Assembly (NCBI RefSeq): GCF_020181655.1
Contig: NZ_CP084032.1
Location: 4,588,001 to 4,652,000, forward strand
DNA length: 64,000 bases
From: Pectobacterium colocasium
GTDB lineage: Bacteria; Pseudomonadota; Gammaproteobacteria; Enterobacterales; Enterobacteriaceae
Reading direction: 5' to 3'
Made by a program: the position numbers and the translations under genes
The notes under the pieces: generated by a model
Told to the model about the DNA's origin: nothing
What the model saw: only the letters and a program-made list of their open reading frames with translations
Databases searched by the model: none
In this document: positions 9,372 to 22,888 of the stretch, in pieces
Layout of the letters: each line of letters opens with the position of its first letter
How positions within the stretch are numbered: position 1 is the stretch's first letter

Positions 9372-10334
9372 TTAAGCACGTCTGGCTAACCAGAATGTGC
9401 TTAACGCTTTCTGTAACCCAATGAAAGCAAACAGCAGGAAACCAATGACGATCTTTGTCCACCATGAGCTAAAGGTGCCATCAAACGTGATATACGTTTG
9501 AATCAAGCCCTGAATCAGTACGCCAAACAGGGTTCCCAATACGGTTCCAACACCACCGGTCAATAGCGTACCGCCGATGACAACGGCCGCGATGGCGTCC
9601 AATTCCACGCCGCTTGCCGCCAGAGCATAGCCCGCCGAGGTATAGAGCGAAAACACAATGCCTGACAGTACCGCTAACGTACTGGAAAGCATGTATATCT
9701 GAATCGTCGTCCGCCTGACAGGCACCCCCATCAGCTCCGCAGAATAGCTATTACCGCCAATCGCATAAACACGGTTACCAAAGCGGGTACGATGCGCCAT
9801 CACAATCCCCAGCAGCACGACAACCAGCATAATCAGCGCCAGAAAGGTAAAGCGTCCTCCATCAGGCATGCGCCATGCTAAACCTGCCAGTTGGCTATAG
9901 ATCGGATGATCGATGGGTATCGACTCCTGTGAGACGATGAAGCTCATCCCTCGAACAAAAAACATCCCCGCCAGCGTGATAATAAATGCGGGCAATTTGA
10001 GCGTATCGATAATCCATCCCATTAACCCGCCAAACATGGCACCCATCACCAGCGCAATTGCGAATGCAAAGAAAGGATCGATGCCATATGTCCCGATCAA
10101 TTTGGCCAATAGCACACCGGTAAACGCAATGACTGACCCCACGGAGAGATCGATCCCGCCAGATAGAATGACAAACGTCATCCCAACCGCCACGACCCCC
10201 AGAAACGCATTATCCGTCAGTAAATCAAAAAAAACGCGCGTCGAAGCAAAGCCTGGAAACTGGCTAAGACAGAATAAATAACCCGCAATAAATACCAGAA
10301 TAGTCATCAACAGGGGGAAGTGGCGTTTCAACAT
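9372..10334 (-). CDS. yjfF: Sugar ABC transporter permease, YjfF type
   Basis: Inner-membrane permease of the RbsC/BPD_transp_2 family, 320 aa with many hydrophobic segments. It carries the family motif AVGMTFVILSGGIDLSVGS and the late motif ELDAIAAVVIGGTLLTGG. Its sequence closely resembles E. coli YjfF, part of the galactofuranose uptake system YtfQRT-YjfF. It is the last gene of a four-gene minus-strand cluster and its start abuts the ytfT stop. Galactofuranose specificity is inferred from similarity only. Confidence 0.92.
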   Translation of the reverse strand: MLKRHFPLLMTILVFIAGYLFCLSQFPGFASTRVFFDLLTDNAFLGVVAVGMTFVILSGGIDLSVGSVIAFTGVLLAKLIGTYGIDPFFAFAIALVMGAMFGGLMGWIIDTLKLPAFIITLAGMFFVRGMSFIVSQESIPIDHPIYSQLAGLAWRMPDGGRFTFLALIMLVVVLLGIVMAHRTRFGNRVYAIGGNSYSAELMGVPVRRTTIQIYMLSSTLAVLSGIVFSLYTSAGYALAASGVELDAIAAVVIGGTLLTGGVGTVLGTLFGVLIQGLIQTYITFDGTFSSWWTKIVIGFLLFAFIGLQKALSTFWLARRA

Positions 10335-11344
10335 TATGTTTTCCTCCTGAACAGATGATGCAGCGAAATACGCGGAGATTGCATAACCAAAACCAACAGA
10401 ACTACGAGTGCCTTTAGAACCAGATTGAATTCCGGTCGATAGCCCGAAAGCAGGATGCCAGTATTCATACTCTGAATAATCAATGCACCAACAACAGAGA
10501 GCAGCAAATTAAAACGACCGCCGAGTAGCGAGCCTCCACCGATCACAACGGCCAGAATCGCGTCTAATTCCAGCCAGAGCCCTGCGTTATTCGCGTCCGC
10601 ACCGCGGATATCCGCCGTTACAATAACGCCCGCTACGGCGGCACACACGCCGCATATGACATAAGCCACGATTAATACCAGCTTCGTACTCACACCGGCG
10701 TTACGAGCTGAGCGTAGGTTAATCCCGACAGATTCGATAAATAACCCAAGCGCCGTTTTACGCGTCAGCCCCCACAGCGCCAACAACACCACGCAGGCAA
10801 TAATCACCGGCATAGGCAGATAGAACAGAGCCCCGTTGCCCAACTTAGCCAACCCAGCGTTATCAAAGGTAATAATCTGGCCTTCAGTAATCAGTTGAGC
10901 AATGCCGCGCCCGGCAACCATTAGCATTAACGTCGCAACAATCGGCTGAATCTGTAGCACCGCAACCAGAAAACCGTTCCACAACCCGCACAGTGCGCCA
11001 ACCAATAACGCAGTCAGCAGCACAGAAGGGAGTGGATAACCAGCCGCAGTCAACGTTGCGGCCGTTGCTCCCGCAATCGCCATGACGGCGCCAACCGATA
11101 AGTCGATACCGCCAGTAGCAATCACCAACGTCATGCCTAATGCCAGCAATGCAACAGGTGCCCCGCGATTAAGAATGTCGACAAGGCTACCGAACAAGCG
11201 CCCGTCCTGAATGTGAAGGGAGAAGAAGTTTGGCGCGACCATGCTGTCAATCAACAGAATCACGACCAGTGCCAGAAGCTGCGGCACGCCCTTGGTAAAC
11301 GTTAAGCGCACTTTCTTGGCAGGTTTGATGTTATTGTCTGTCAT
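10334..11344 (-). CDS. ytfT: Sugar ABC transporter permease, YtfT type
   Basis: Second permease of the transporter, 336 aa, RbsC family, with LALGMTLVIATGGIDLSVGAVM near residue 80 and ADIRGADANNAGLWLELDA in the last third. It closely resembles E. coli YtfT and probably forms a heterodimeric channel with YjfF. Its start overlaps the end of ytfR by 14 nt and its stop abuts yjfF, indicating translational coupling. Confidence 0.92.
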   Translation of the reverse strand: MTDNNIKPAKKVRLTFTKGVPQLLALVVILLIDSMVAPNFFSLHIQDGRLFGSLVDILNRGAPVALLALGMTLVIATGGIDLSVGAVMAIAGATAATLTAAGYPLPSVLLTALLVGALCGLWNGFLVAVLQIQPIVATLMLMVAGRGIAQLITEGQIITFDNAGLAKLGNGALFYLPMPVIIACVVLLALWGLTRKTALGLFIESVGINLRSARNAGVSTKLVLIVAYVICGVCAAVAGVIVTADIRGADANNAGLWLELDAILAVVIGGGSLLGGRFNLLLSVVGALIIQSMNTGILLSGYRPEFNLVLKALVVLLVLVMQSPRISLHHLFRRKT

Positions 11345-12860
11345 CCACCGCCCCCGTTTGTACCGCGATTGCCTGCATCACTGCGGCAACCGAGATCTCA
11401 CTATGTTCGAGATGCGCAACGTGCTGTCTGTCACGTAGCACAATGATGCGATCGGCATAACCGGTCAGCTCTTCCAGTTCAGAAGAGATCACAAGTAACG
11501 CCATCCCCTGTTCACACAGTTTTTCAATTAGGCGAATGATTTCAGCGTGCGCGCCAACATCGATTCCTCGCGTTGGCTCATCCAGAATCAAGAAGCGCGG
11601 CTCGGTTGCCAGCCAGCGCGATAGCAGGACTTTTTGCTGATTCCCCCCCGATAGATATTGAATTTCCTGCTCTGGACTGGGCGTGCGAATCCCTAACAGG
11701 CTGATAAACTTTTCAGCAATACGGGTTTGCTCACGTAAGGAAATGGGTTTCAGCCAGCCCCGCTGCGCCTGAAGCGCCAGAATGATGTTCTCTCGCACCG
11801 TTGCCGCGCCGACAATTCCGTCAGTCTTGCGATCCTCAGGGCAATAGCCAAAACCCAGCTTTCCTGCTGCACGCGGCGTGCGAATGCTGACTGGTTTGCC
11901 ATCAACCCAGGCTTCTCCGGCATCAGGCACGTTAATACCAAATATCAGCTGCGCGGTTTCTGTCCGACCGGAACCCAGTAGACCAGCAAGGCCAACGATT
12001 TCTCCTGGACCCACGGAAAGTTCGAAGTCATTAATCGAACCACGTCGACCATAGTGTTTAAAGTGCACAATGGGATCCCCGGCGACGTCACTGTGTTCAC
12101 CCCGTTTCAATAACGTTTCATCAAAACTGTGCCCCAGCATCATTTGGACTAATTCAATACGCGGTAATTCCTCGACCGGCAATGTCCCCACCAATCGTCC
12201 ATTACGCAAAACTGTAATTCTGTCGCTAATACGATAAACCTGATCCAGAAAATGCGTGACGAATATCATGCCAATTCCGCGGTCGCGCAATTTCCGCAAT
12301 ATATCCAGCAGCATCTCAACTTCTTTTGCATCAAGACTGGCGGTGGGTTCATCAAGAATTAAAACTTTAGCAGAGAGATCGATAGCTCTGGCAATGGCGA
12401 CAATTTGCTGCACTGCGATGGAGTAATTGCCAAGCGGATGGCTAACATCAATCGCCAACCCATAATTCAATAATATCGCTTCGGCCTGGCGCAGAATTTT
12501 ATGTTGATCAACGATGCCCCAACGTGTGGGTTCACGACCAATAAATAAATTTGCCGCAACGGACAGATTCGGTAATAGATTAACCTCCTGATATACCGTA
12601 CCAATTCCCAATGACTGAGCATGGGCAGTATTTACAGGATTAATCGCTATACCATCGAGGATAATTTCACCCGTTGAGCGATGGTAAACGCCGGTCAACG
12701 CCTTAATTAACGTTGACTTTCCTGCACCATTCTCCCCTAATAGCGCCACTATTTCGCCGCGATTAAGCGTGAAGTCCACTTGATCTAATGCTTTTACCCC
12801 CGGAAACTCAACGCTCATACCCCGAATATCTAACAACCGTGTCGTTTCCATCAGCATCAC
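11331..12860 (-). CDS. ytfR: Sugar ABC transporter ATP-binding protein, YtfR type
   Basis: Double-domain ATPase energising sugar import, 509 aa. The first domain has Walker A GENGAGKST (about residue 42) and Walker B VLILDEPTASLD; the second has the degenerate P-loop GLLGSGRTE usual in this family, signature LSGGNQQKVLLSRWL and Walker B FLILDEPTRGID. The order and sequence match E. coli YtfR. It is separated from ytfQ by 181 bp in which I see no gene or clear hairpin. Confidence 0.93.
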   Translation of the reverse strand: MMLMETTRLLDIRGMSVEFPGVKALDQVDFTLNRGEIVALLGENGAGKSTLIKALTGVYHRSTGEIILDGIAINPVNTAHAQSLGIGTVYQEVNLLPNLSVAANLFIGREPTRWGIVDQHKILRQAEAILLNYGLAIDVSHPLGNYSIAVQQIVAIARAIDLSAKVLILDEPTASLDAKEVEMLLDILRKLRDRGIGMIFVTHFLDQVYRISDRITVLRNGRLVGTLPVEELPRIELVQMMLGHSFDETLLKRGEHSDVAGDPIVHFKHYGRRGSINDFELSVGPGEIVGLAGLLGSGRTETAQLIFGINVPDAGEAWVDGKPVSIRTPRAAGKLGFGYCPEDRKTDGIVGAATVRENIILALQAQRGWLKPISLREQTRIAEKFISLLGIRTPSPEQEIQYLSGGNQQKVLLSRWLATEPRFLILDEPTRGIDVGAHAEIIRLIEKLCEQGMALLVISSELEELTGYADRIIVLRDRQHVAHLEHSEISVAAVMQAIAVQTGAVDDRQ

Positions 12861-13041
12861 CTATGCGACAACTTAACAAGGCTACATCACACCTGAGCAA
12901 TATTATGGTAAGTAGGCTGACAATATTCACTGCCCCGTGATGAAACGGTGCAGAAAACATCGCAAGCCCACTTTCCCATATTCATATTTCTGCCAGGTAT
13001 TTAGCAAAATTTATATCAATGATAAATCCACAATATAAATA

Positions 13042-13998
13042 TCAATAACCAAGGTCTTTCTTGGTTTCATATTCCTGTTTTGCCGTGTCAGGTAGTAATA
13101 AACGTGATTCGGTTTGAATGAATTTTTCAGGCTGTTTCCCATCCTTCTTCATCGCTAATAAAGCATCAAAAGCAGGTCCAGCCATATTGGGTGTTAATTC
13201 AACGGTGGCATTAGCTTCGCCATTCATCATAGCTTTGAAAATATCAGGGACACCATCAATGGAGACAACTTTTATTTGTGAACCAGGTTTCAGACCTGCT
13301 TCTTTAATTGCCTGAATAGCACCTATTGCCATGTCATCATTATGTGCATAAACCGCACAGATATTTTTTCCGTTCTGCTCAGCTTTAATAAAGCTTTCCA
13401 TGACTTCTTTACCCTTGCTGCGAGTAAAGTCTCCCGACTGTGAACGAATAATTTTTATCTGTGGATCTGAAGCTATACCGTCAGCAAACCCTTTCTTACG
13501 GTTTATCGCAACGCTAGCCCCAACAGTTCCCTGCAACTCAACAACATTACAAGGTTTGCCAGCGGCTTCTTTCACAAGCCACTCCCCTGCCACTTTTCCT
13601 TCATAGACGCTATCAGAGGCGATAGCAGCGGTGTACAACGATGGATCGCTAACCTCAATCGTTCTATCAAGCAGGAACACTGGGATTTTTGCTTCTTTAG
13701 CTTCCTGTAAGACTGGCGCCCAACCGGTCGCAACGACTGGCGCAATAAATATGGCATCTACGCCCTGAGCGATGAATGACCGCACAGCCTTAATCTGGTT
13801 CTCCTGCTTCTGCTGAGCATCCGCTATTTTTAACGTTATTCCACGCTTCTCGGCTTCCTGCTTTGACACTTTGGTTTCTGCAGAGCGCCATCCTGATTCT
13901 GAACCAATCTGGGAAAACCCAACAGTTAAGGGTTTTGCCTGTACGGCACCACATAACGCCGTGCTTACAGCAACAGCTACCAGTAAACGTCTGTACAT
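13042..13998 (-). CDS. ytfQ: Periplasmic sugar-binding protein, YtfQ type
   Basis: Receptor of the ABC transporter, 318 aa, exactly the length of E. coli YtfQ, which binds galactofuranose and galactopyranose. A signal peptide spans residues 1-22, ending AVQA before KPLTVGFSQIGSESGW. The Peripla_BP_4 fold carries AQGVDAIFIAPVVATGW, VVELQGTVGASVA and VYAHNDDMAIGAIQA. It is the first gene of the cluster, with AAGGAG 8 nt before the ATG and a probable operator pair upstream. Confidence 0.94.
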   Translation of the reverse strand: MYRRLLVAVAVSTALCGAVQAKPLTVGFSQIGSESGWRSAETKVSKQEAEKRGITLKIADAQQKQENQIKAVRSFIAQGVDAIFIAPVVATGWAPVLQEAKEAKIPVFLLDRTIEVSDPSLYTAAIASDSVYEGKVAGEWLVKEAAGKPCNVVELQGTVGASVAINRKKGFADGIASDPQIKIIRSQSGDFTRSKGKEVMESFIKAEQNGKNICAVYAHNDDMAIGAIQAIKEAGLKPGSQIKVVSIDGVPDIFKAMMNGEANATVELTPNMAGPAFDALLAMKKDGKQPEKFIQTESRLLLPDTAKQEYETKKDLGY

Positions 13999-14054
13999 AC
14001 TTAAACTCCTTCTGTGTAGTCTTACAGCTACTTAGTCAGGTTTCAGGTACAGCA

Positions 14055-14083
14055 TAGCGCTACGAATTTCTGCTATAGCGCTA
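14055..14083. promoter_or_regulatory. Paired TAGCGCTA palindromes upstream of ytfQ
   Basis: The perfect palindrome TAGCGCTA occurs at 14055-14062 and again at 14076-14083. Their centres are exactly 21 bp apart, two helical turns. A symmetric site with a central CG is typical of LacI/GalR-family operators. They lie 57-85 nt before the ytfQ ATG, where a promoter would be expected. No LacI-type regulator gene is present in the window. Confidence 0.55.
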
Positions 14084-14121
14084 CCGATGTGGTGTTGGCA
14101 GATATCACTAACAAGTGAATG

Positions 14122-14168
14122 CAACCTGAAGGATCGCTACGGAAAACGATTCCCCTTCACTCAGGTTG
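14122..14168. other. Gene-free stretch between ytfQ operators and the rRNA terminator, with an inverted repeat
   Basis: Between 14084 and 14403 there is no supportable gene. The only structure seen is the pair CAACCTGA (14122-14129) and TCAGGTTG (14161-14168), with partly complementary sequence inside (GAAGG-ATCG against CGAT-TCCCCTTC). It could be a cruciform or part of the ytfQ control region. Confidence 0.35.
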
Positions 14169-14403
14169 TAGATAGTTTTAGTTCAAATATCGAACAAGGT
14201 GGATGAGCAAGTTCACAACCTGGTATTACGGTGATTTTGTGCATATTTACAGCTAAATCGACACGTTCTGGCAGAGGGACATCAGAAAATTTTATCTATT
14301 AAATAACAAAATGTTAGATTAATTCGGCCTCTAAAGAAGGGAAATAACGGGGAAACGAAGAAGAGGGATGTGAGGCAGGATCGAGCATAAAATACAGATC
14401 AAA

Positions 14404-14435
14404 AAAAACCCTTCACGATAATGTGAAGGGTTTTT
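14404..14435 (-). terminator. Rho-independent terminator of the rRNA operon
   Basis: On the minus strand AAAAACCCTTCAC, a 6-nt loop and GTGAAGGGTTTTT form a 13-bp stem ending in a run of T. It begins 3 nt after the tRNA-Trp 3' end. Confidence 0.93.
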
Positions 14436-14438
14436 ATT

Positions 14439-14514
14439 TGGCAGGGGCGGAGAGACTCGAACTCCCAACACCCGGTTTTGGAGACCGGTGCTCTACCAAT
14501 TGAACTACGCCCCT
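14439..14514 (-). tRNA. trpT: tRNA-Trp (CCA)
   Basis: 76-nt cloverleaf beginning AGGGGCGUAGUUC with anticodon CCA in CUCCAAAAC and an encoded CCA end. It is distal in the rRNA transcript, 8 nt after tRNA-Asp, as in E. coli rrnC. Confidence 0.97.
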
Positions 14515-14522
14515 AAATAGGG

Positions 14523-14599
14523 TGGCGGAACGGACGGGGCTCGAACCCGCGACCCCCTGCGTGACAGGCAGGTATTCTAACCAACTGAACTACCGCTCC
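14523..14599 (-). tRNA. aspT: tRNA-Asp (GTC)
   Basis: 77-nt cloverleaf beginning GGAGCGGUAGUUC with anticodon GUC in CUGUCACG and an encoded CCA end. It lies 50 nt downstream of 5S rRNA in the same transcript. Confidence 0.97.
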
Positions 14600-14649
14600 A
14601 CCGAATTCCTTTACAACCACCAGATTACTCCGGCTTACTGCTTAATTTG

Positions 14650-14769
14650 ATGCCTGGCAGTTCCCTACTCTCACATGGGGAAGCCCCACACTACCATCGG
14701 CGCTACGGCGTTTCACTTCTGAGTTCGGCATGGGGTCAGGTGGGACCACCGCGCTATCGCCGCCAGGCA
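14650..14769 (-). rRNA. rrf: 5S ribosomal RNA
   Basis: 120 nt, starting TGCCTGGCGGCG and ending CTGCCAGGCAT, with the complementary ends of stem I. Placed by alignment from memory with E. coli 5S. Confidence 0.97.
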
Positions 14770-14902
14770 AATTCTGTTTCATTCCAACCGTCGCACTTCA
14801 GTCGCTTTCGCTTCTCTCTGCACAACCATCAGAACCAATCTTCGAACAAGCTGAGTATTGTTTTTTATGAGTCATCATCACTCAAAACACCTTCGGTGTT
14901 GT

Positions 14903-17808
<2,906 letters not shown>

Positions 17809-17955
17809 TCACAACCCGAAGGTGTCTTTGATAAATCAAAGTCATCATCGTGCTGTGATTATTTGAGAGACTCATTGACAGACTGATGCACCATTTACAC
17901 CCGAAGGCATCAATGTATGTTCAGCTGTCATGTTTCAATTTTCAGCTTGTTCCAG

Positions 17956-17969
17956 ATTGTTAAAGAGCA
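17956..17969 (-). promoter_or_regulatory. boxA antitermination element in the 16S-23S spacer
   Basis: Minus-strand TGCTCTTTAACAAT is identical to the boxA copy in the operon leader. It lies between tRNA-Ala and 23S, where Nus-factor antitermination is renewed before the long 23S gene. Confidence 0.85.
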
Positions 17970-18017
17970 AAATACTTCGCAGCATACTGTTTCCAATACG
18001 CTCTGAAGTCTTTTTAA

Positions 18018-18093
18018 TGGTGGAGCTATGCGGGATCGAACCGCAGACCTCCTGCGTGCAAAGCAGGCGCTCTCCCAGCTGAGCTATAGCCCC
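18018..18093 (-). tRNA. alaT: tRNA-Ala (TGC)
   Basis: 76 nt, GGGGCUAUAGCUCAGC with anticodon UGC in UUUGCACG and an encoded CCA end. It lies in the 16S-23S spacer after tRNA-Ile. Confidence 0.97.
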
Positions 18094-18135
18094 ATCGTTG
18101 CTTACAGATACCTTACATACCACTCACGGAAGAGT

Positions 18136-18212
<77 letters not shown>

Positions 18213-18285
18213 ATTAAGGTATTTCTGCTCGTTATTTTCATCAGACAATCTGTGTGAGCACTTCACTCAACCCACATCTTCTTGG

Positions 18286-19827
<1,542 letters not shown>

Positions 19828-19976
19828 AAGATTTGTTTGATTTGCTGAACTCGTCAGCGATGCTCAAAGAATTAGTCACTGTTTATTCGTAATGAATTTA
19901 CTGTTGTTCACTCTTCAAGACTTTTTATATCGTTAAGATACGGTCTTGTGAGTGCCCACACAGATTGTCTGATTAA

Positions 19977-19990
19977 ATTGTTAAAGAGCA
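19977..19990 (-). promoter_or_regulatory. boxA antitermination element in the rRNA leader
   Basis: Minus-strand TGCTCTTTAACAAT lies 150 nt before 16S, between P2 and the mature 5' end, the normal place for Nus-dependent antitermination. Confidence 0.88.
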
Positions 19991-20021
19991 GTGCCACAAT
20001 CTCTCGTGGCGCGGGTCGCAT

Positions 20022-20049
20022 ATACTATGCTAATCCGCTTTAAAGTCAA
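20022..20049 (-). promoter_or_regulatory. rrn promoter P2
   Basis: Minus-strand -35 TTGACT (20049-20044), 16-bp spacer, -10 TAGTAT (20027-20022), then a GC-rich stretch (ATGCGACCCGCGCC) typical of stringently controlled promoters. It is 108 bp downstream of P1. Confidence 0.85.
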
Positions 20050-20129
20050 GTCATTACTGACCGCCTTCGTTGAATCTTTTTTGCTGTTACCGCAACTGCG
20101 TGTCGCTGTTGCCGTGTCAGTGGAGGCGC

Positions 20130-20157
20130 ATTATAGGGACTTCTCACCGCCTGACAA
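20130..20157 (-). promoter_or_regulatory. rrn promoter P1 with UP element
   Basis: Minus-strand -35 TTGTCA (20157-20152), 16-bp spacer, -10 TATAAT (20135-20130), followed by the discriminator GCGCC. An AT-rich UP element (GATAATTTTTTTGCATTTAG) lies directly upstream. The arrangement is nearly that of E. coli rrnB P1. Fis sites would fall toward hemG but were not resolved. Confidence 0.92.
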
Positions 20158-20220
20158 GCGCTAAATGCAAAAAAATTATCGAGTGGGGATTTTTTCAGCA
20201 AAGCGCATTAAAAGACGCCG

Positions 20221-20760
20221 TTATGCCGGATTTTTCGCCGCTAATTGGGAGAAATCCTGAGCGAAACGGGCAACCTGCTGCCAGTCCGTATATTCAATCT
20301 CTTTTGTGCTATCCGTTTCGCCTCCCGTTATACGCATAATCAATTGAATCATTACCCGGTCGAACCAACGATAACGCGGATAACGCAGAGCTCCCGCGAA
20401 CACACAGCACAAATCTGGCTGCCATGGCGAAGTCAGCAGGAATTTACGCGTGTAAGCGTTGGTTTGTATTGTGCGCTTTTCTGGCTTACGAGCGGTAAGG
20501 TTCACGGAGAAGAATGCGCTGGGCAGCTGTTGCAAAGAAACCAGGTGTTTATGGATAAATTGATTTACCGCAGGATGAAAGCGCCCGTATCGAATCGATG
20601 CCCCAATCGCAACCCGATCATATTGGCTCAGATCGATATCATTCGCATTGAGTACGTTAACAACATCACACTCCAGGGTGCCTTTCAGCGTATTCGCAAC
20701 ATAGGAGGCAATGGCTCTTGTTTGCCCATCCCGACTCGAAAACACGATCAAAGCTTTCAT
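20221..20760 (-). CDS. hemG: Menaquinone-dependent protoporphyrinogen IX dehydrogenase
   Basis: Flavodoxin-fold, membrane-associated enzyme oxidising protoporphyrinogen IX to protoporphyrin IX in heme synthesis. It has 179 aa (E. coli 181). The FMN phosphate loop is [16 protein letters not shown] at the N-terminus, and the middle [15 protein letters not shown] and [11 protein letters not shown] are diagnostic. It lies 21 nt after trkH and just upstream of rRNA promoter P1, as at E. coli rrnA. Confidence 0.95.
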   Translation of the reverse strand: MKALIVFSSRDGQTRAIASYVANTLKGTLECDVVNVLNANDIDLSQYDRVAIGASIRYGRFHPAVNQFIHKHLVSLQQLPSAFFSVNLTARKPEKRTIQTNAYTRKFLLTSPWQPDLCCVFAGALRYPRYRWFDRVMIQLIMRITGGETDSTKEIEYTDWQQVARFAQDFSQLAAKNPA

Positions 20761-20781
20761 TGTTCTTTATCCTTATAGGGA

Positions 20782-22233
20782 CTATTCGCGCCAGAAGGTT
20801 GGCGTAAACAGGACTAAAAGCGTGAACACTTCCAAACGACCAAACAGCATTGTCATTATCAGAATCCATTTCGCCGTATCATTCATCGACGTAAAATTCT
20901 CGGCAACGACGCCTAGGCCCGGCCCCAGGTTATTCAATGTGGCTGCGACCGCGGCAAACGCGGAGAAATCATCAACGCCTGTCGCAATGACGGCCAGCAT
21001 GCTGACAATAAAAACCAACGCATATGCGGAAAAGAATCCCCACACAGCTTCAAGGATACGTTCTGGCAGCGCCCGATGACCCAGCTTAATGGTGTAAACC
21101 GCATTCGGATGCACCAAACGCTTAAGCTCACGCGATCCTTGTAAGAAAAGCAGCAGGATACGAATCACTTTCAGCCCGCCCCCAGTTGAGCCCGCACACC
21201 CGCCAATAAACGCGGAACACAGTAGCAAAACCGGCAGGAAAAGCGGCCACGATGCAATACTATCCGTCGTAAACCCTGCCGTTGTCGCCATGGAAACGAC
21301 CTGGAAAAACGCCTGATTGATCGTCTGCATCCCGCTGTCATAAACGTGGTGGAACCACAGGACTATCGTACACACCGCCACCAGCGACAGTTGAACAAAA
21401 ATGAACATGCGGAATTCTGGGTCACGCCAGTATACCTTCAGGCTGCGGCCGCTCAGCAGGGCAAAGTGCAAACCAAAGTTACAGCCGGAAATCAGCAGGA
21501 ATATTGCGATGATGGTATTGATCGTCGGGCTGTTGAAGTAGCCAATACTGGCATCGTGAGTCGAGAACCCACCGACAGACACCGTAGAGAAACTGTGTCC
21601 AATCGCATCAAATACCGGCATACCAGCCAGCCAAAGCGCGACAGCGCAAGCGATGGTCAGTAAGAGGTAAATCAGCCACAGCGTTTTTGCCGTATCGGCA
21701 ATACGCGGGCGCATCTTGTTTTCCTTCAACGGCCCCGGCATCTCCGCGCGATAGAGCTGCATCCCACCAACACCAAGAATCGGCAGGATGGCAACGGCGA
21801 GCACGATGATCCCCATCCCACCAAACCATTGCAGCATTTGCCGATAAAACAGGATAGCTTTAGGCAGTGAATCCAGCCCGACTAACGTGGTTGCCCCTGT
21901 CGTCGTTAACCCAGAGAACGATTCGAAGAAAGCATCCGTCACGCCCAAATTAGGATGTTCAGCGAACAGGAAAGGCAGTGCCCCAACGCTTCCCAGTACC
22001 GTCCAGAAGAGAACAACGATCAGGAACCCTTCACGCGATTTCAATTCATGTTTCTGTTTACGGTTTGGTAGCCACAGCATGATGCCAATCGCCAGCGCGA
22101 CAATAAATGTCTGCGTAAACGCCCGGCCTGCGCCATCACGATAAATTAACGCCACCAGTCCGGGAATAACCATCGTCCCGGAAAAGAGGATAACCAACTG
22201 CCCGACAATACGGGTTATGGCGCGCAAGTGCAT
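20782..22233 (-). CDS. trkH: Potassium uptake protein TrkH
   Basis: Membrane subunit of the Trk K+ transporter, working with TrkA and an ATP-binding regulator. It has 483 aa, identical in length to E. coli TrkH. Four pore-loop repeats are visible (SGLTTTGATTL, TVSVGGFSTHD, MATTAGFTTDS, LNNLGPGLG), each with a selectivity-filter glycine. It lies in the pepQ-yigZ-trkH-hemG direction, 43 nt after yigZ. The ATG is preceded by AAGGA about 10 nt upstream. Confidence 0.96.
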   Translation of the reverse strand: MHLRAITRIVGQLVILFSGTMVIPGLVALIYRDGAGRAFTQTFIVALAIGIMLWLPNRKQKHELKSREGFLIVVLFWTVLGSVGALPFLFAEHPNLGVTDAFFESFSGLTTTGATTLVGLDSLPKAILFYRQMLQWFGGMGIIVLAVAILPILGVGGMQLYRAEMPGPLKENKMRPRIADTAKTLWLIYLLLTIACAVALWLAGMPVFDAIGHSFSTVSVGGFSTHDASIGYFNSPTINTIIAIFLLISGCNFGLHFALLSGRSLKVYWRDPEFRMFIFVQLSLVAVCTIVLWFHHVYDSGMQTINQAFFQVVSMATTAGFTTDSIASWPLFLPVLLLCSAFIGGCAGSTGGGLKVIRILLLFLQGSRELKRLVHPNAVYTIKLGHRALPERILEAVWGFFSAYALVFIVSMLAVIATGVDDFSAFAAVAATLNNLGPGLGVVAENFTSMNDTAKWILIMTMLFGRLEVFTLLVLFTPTFWRE

Positions 22234-22276
22234 CGCAGGGAATTCCTTAATGATTCATAAAAAAGCGCTGGGATTA

Positions 22277-22888
22277 TTATGGAATCGGCAATAAATGCAA
22301 CGCGCCGCGGCTTAAATCACGCAATTTCAGTGCCGCTTCCTCAGTTCCCCTGACGGGGATAGAGAACCGCAATACGACGTCCACGCCATACTCACTATGC
22401 AGAACCTTTCCGCCAAGCTGGAAGATCAGGGATTCTACCTGAGGCAACAGTGCATAGTCACATTGTAAGCCATACTCTTGTTGCAATACTTTCTCTTGCA
22501 GAGATAGCAGCTTCAGCGCTTGCTGAACGCCGCCACCATAGGCCTTCACCAACCCACCTGTGCCCAGCGGGATTCCACCATAGTAGCGCACCACCACGGC
22601 CGTAATCTCACCGACACCGCTACCCATCAGTTGCGACAGCATCGGCTTACCTGCCGTGCCTGAAGGCTCGCCATCGTCAGAAAAACCCAGTTGCTGCGAA
22701 TCATCGGGGGCGCCTGCAACAAACGCCCAGCAGTGGTGACCCGCCGAGGCGTGTTCTTCCCTAACGTGCTGGATGAACGCTTTCGCTGCGTCGATTCCCG
22801 GCGTTGCCGCCAGGATCGTCGTAAATCGGCTCTTCTTGATTTCCTCGCTGAAGCTCACTGACGCAGCAGGGATTGGATACGCTTGCAT
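22277..22888 (-). CDS. yigZ: IMPACT-family protein YigZ
   Basis: 203 aa; UPF0029/Impact N-terminal domain followed by a DUF1949-type domain. Motifs include SRFTTILAATPG, AGHHCWAFVAG, DDGEPSGTAGKPML and VVRYYGGIPLGTGGLV. Human IMPACT modulates translational control, but the bacterial role is not established. The ATG overlaps the pepQ TGA by one base (TGATG), so translation is probably coupled. Confidence 0.93.
   Translation of the reverse strand: MQAYPIPAASVSFSEEIKKSRFTTILAATPGIDAAKAFIQHVREEHASAGHHCWAFVAGAPDDSQQLGFSDDGEPSGTAGKPMLSQLMGSGVGEITAVVVRYYGGIPLGTGGLVKAYGGGVQQALKLLSLQEKVLQQEYGLQCDYALLPQVESLIFQLGGKVLHSEYGVDVVLRFSIPVRGTEEAALKLRDLSRGALHLLPIP

Noticed and set aside
9372..9404. Inverted repeat TTAAGCAC...GTGCTTAA at the yjfF end as a terminator
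   Set aside because: It lies within the last codons and stop of yjfF, has several unpaired bases and no T-run; probably chance.
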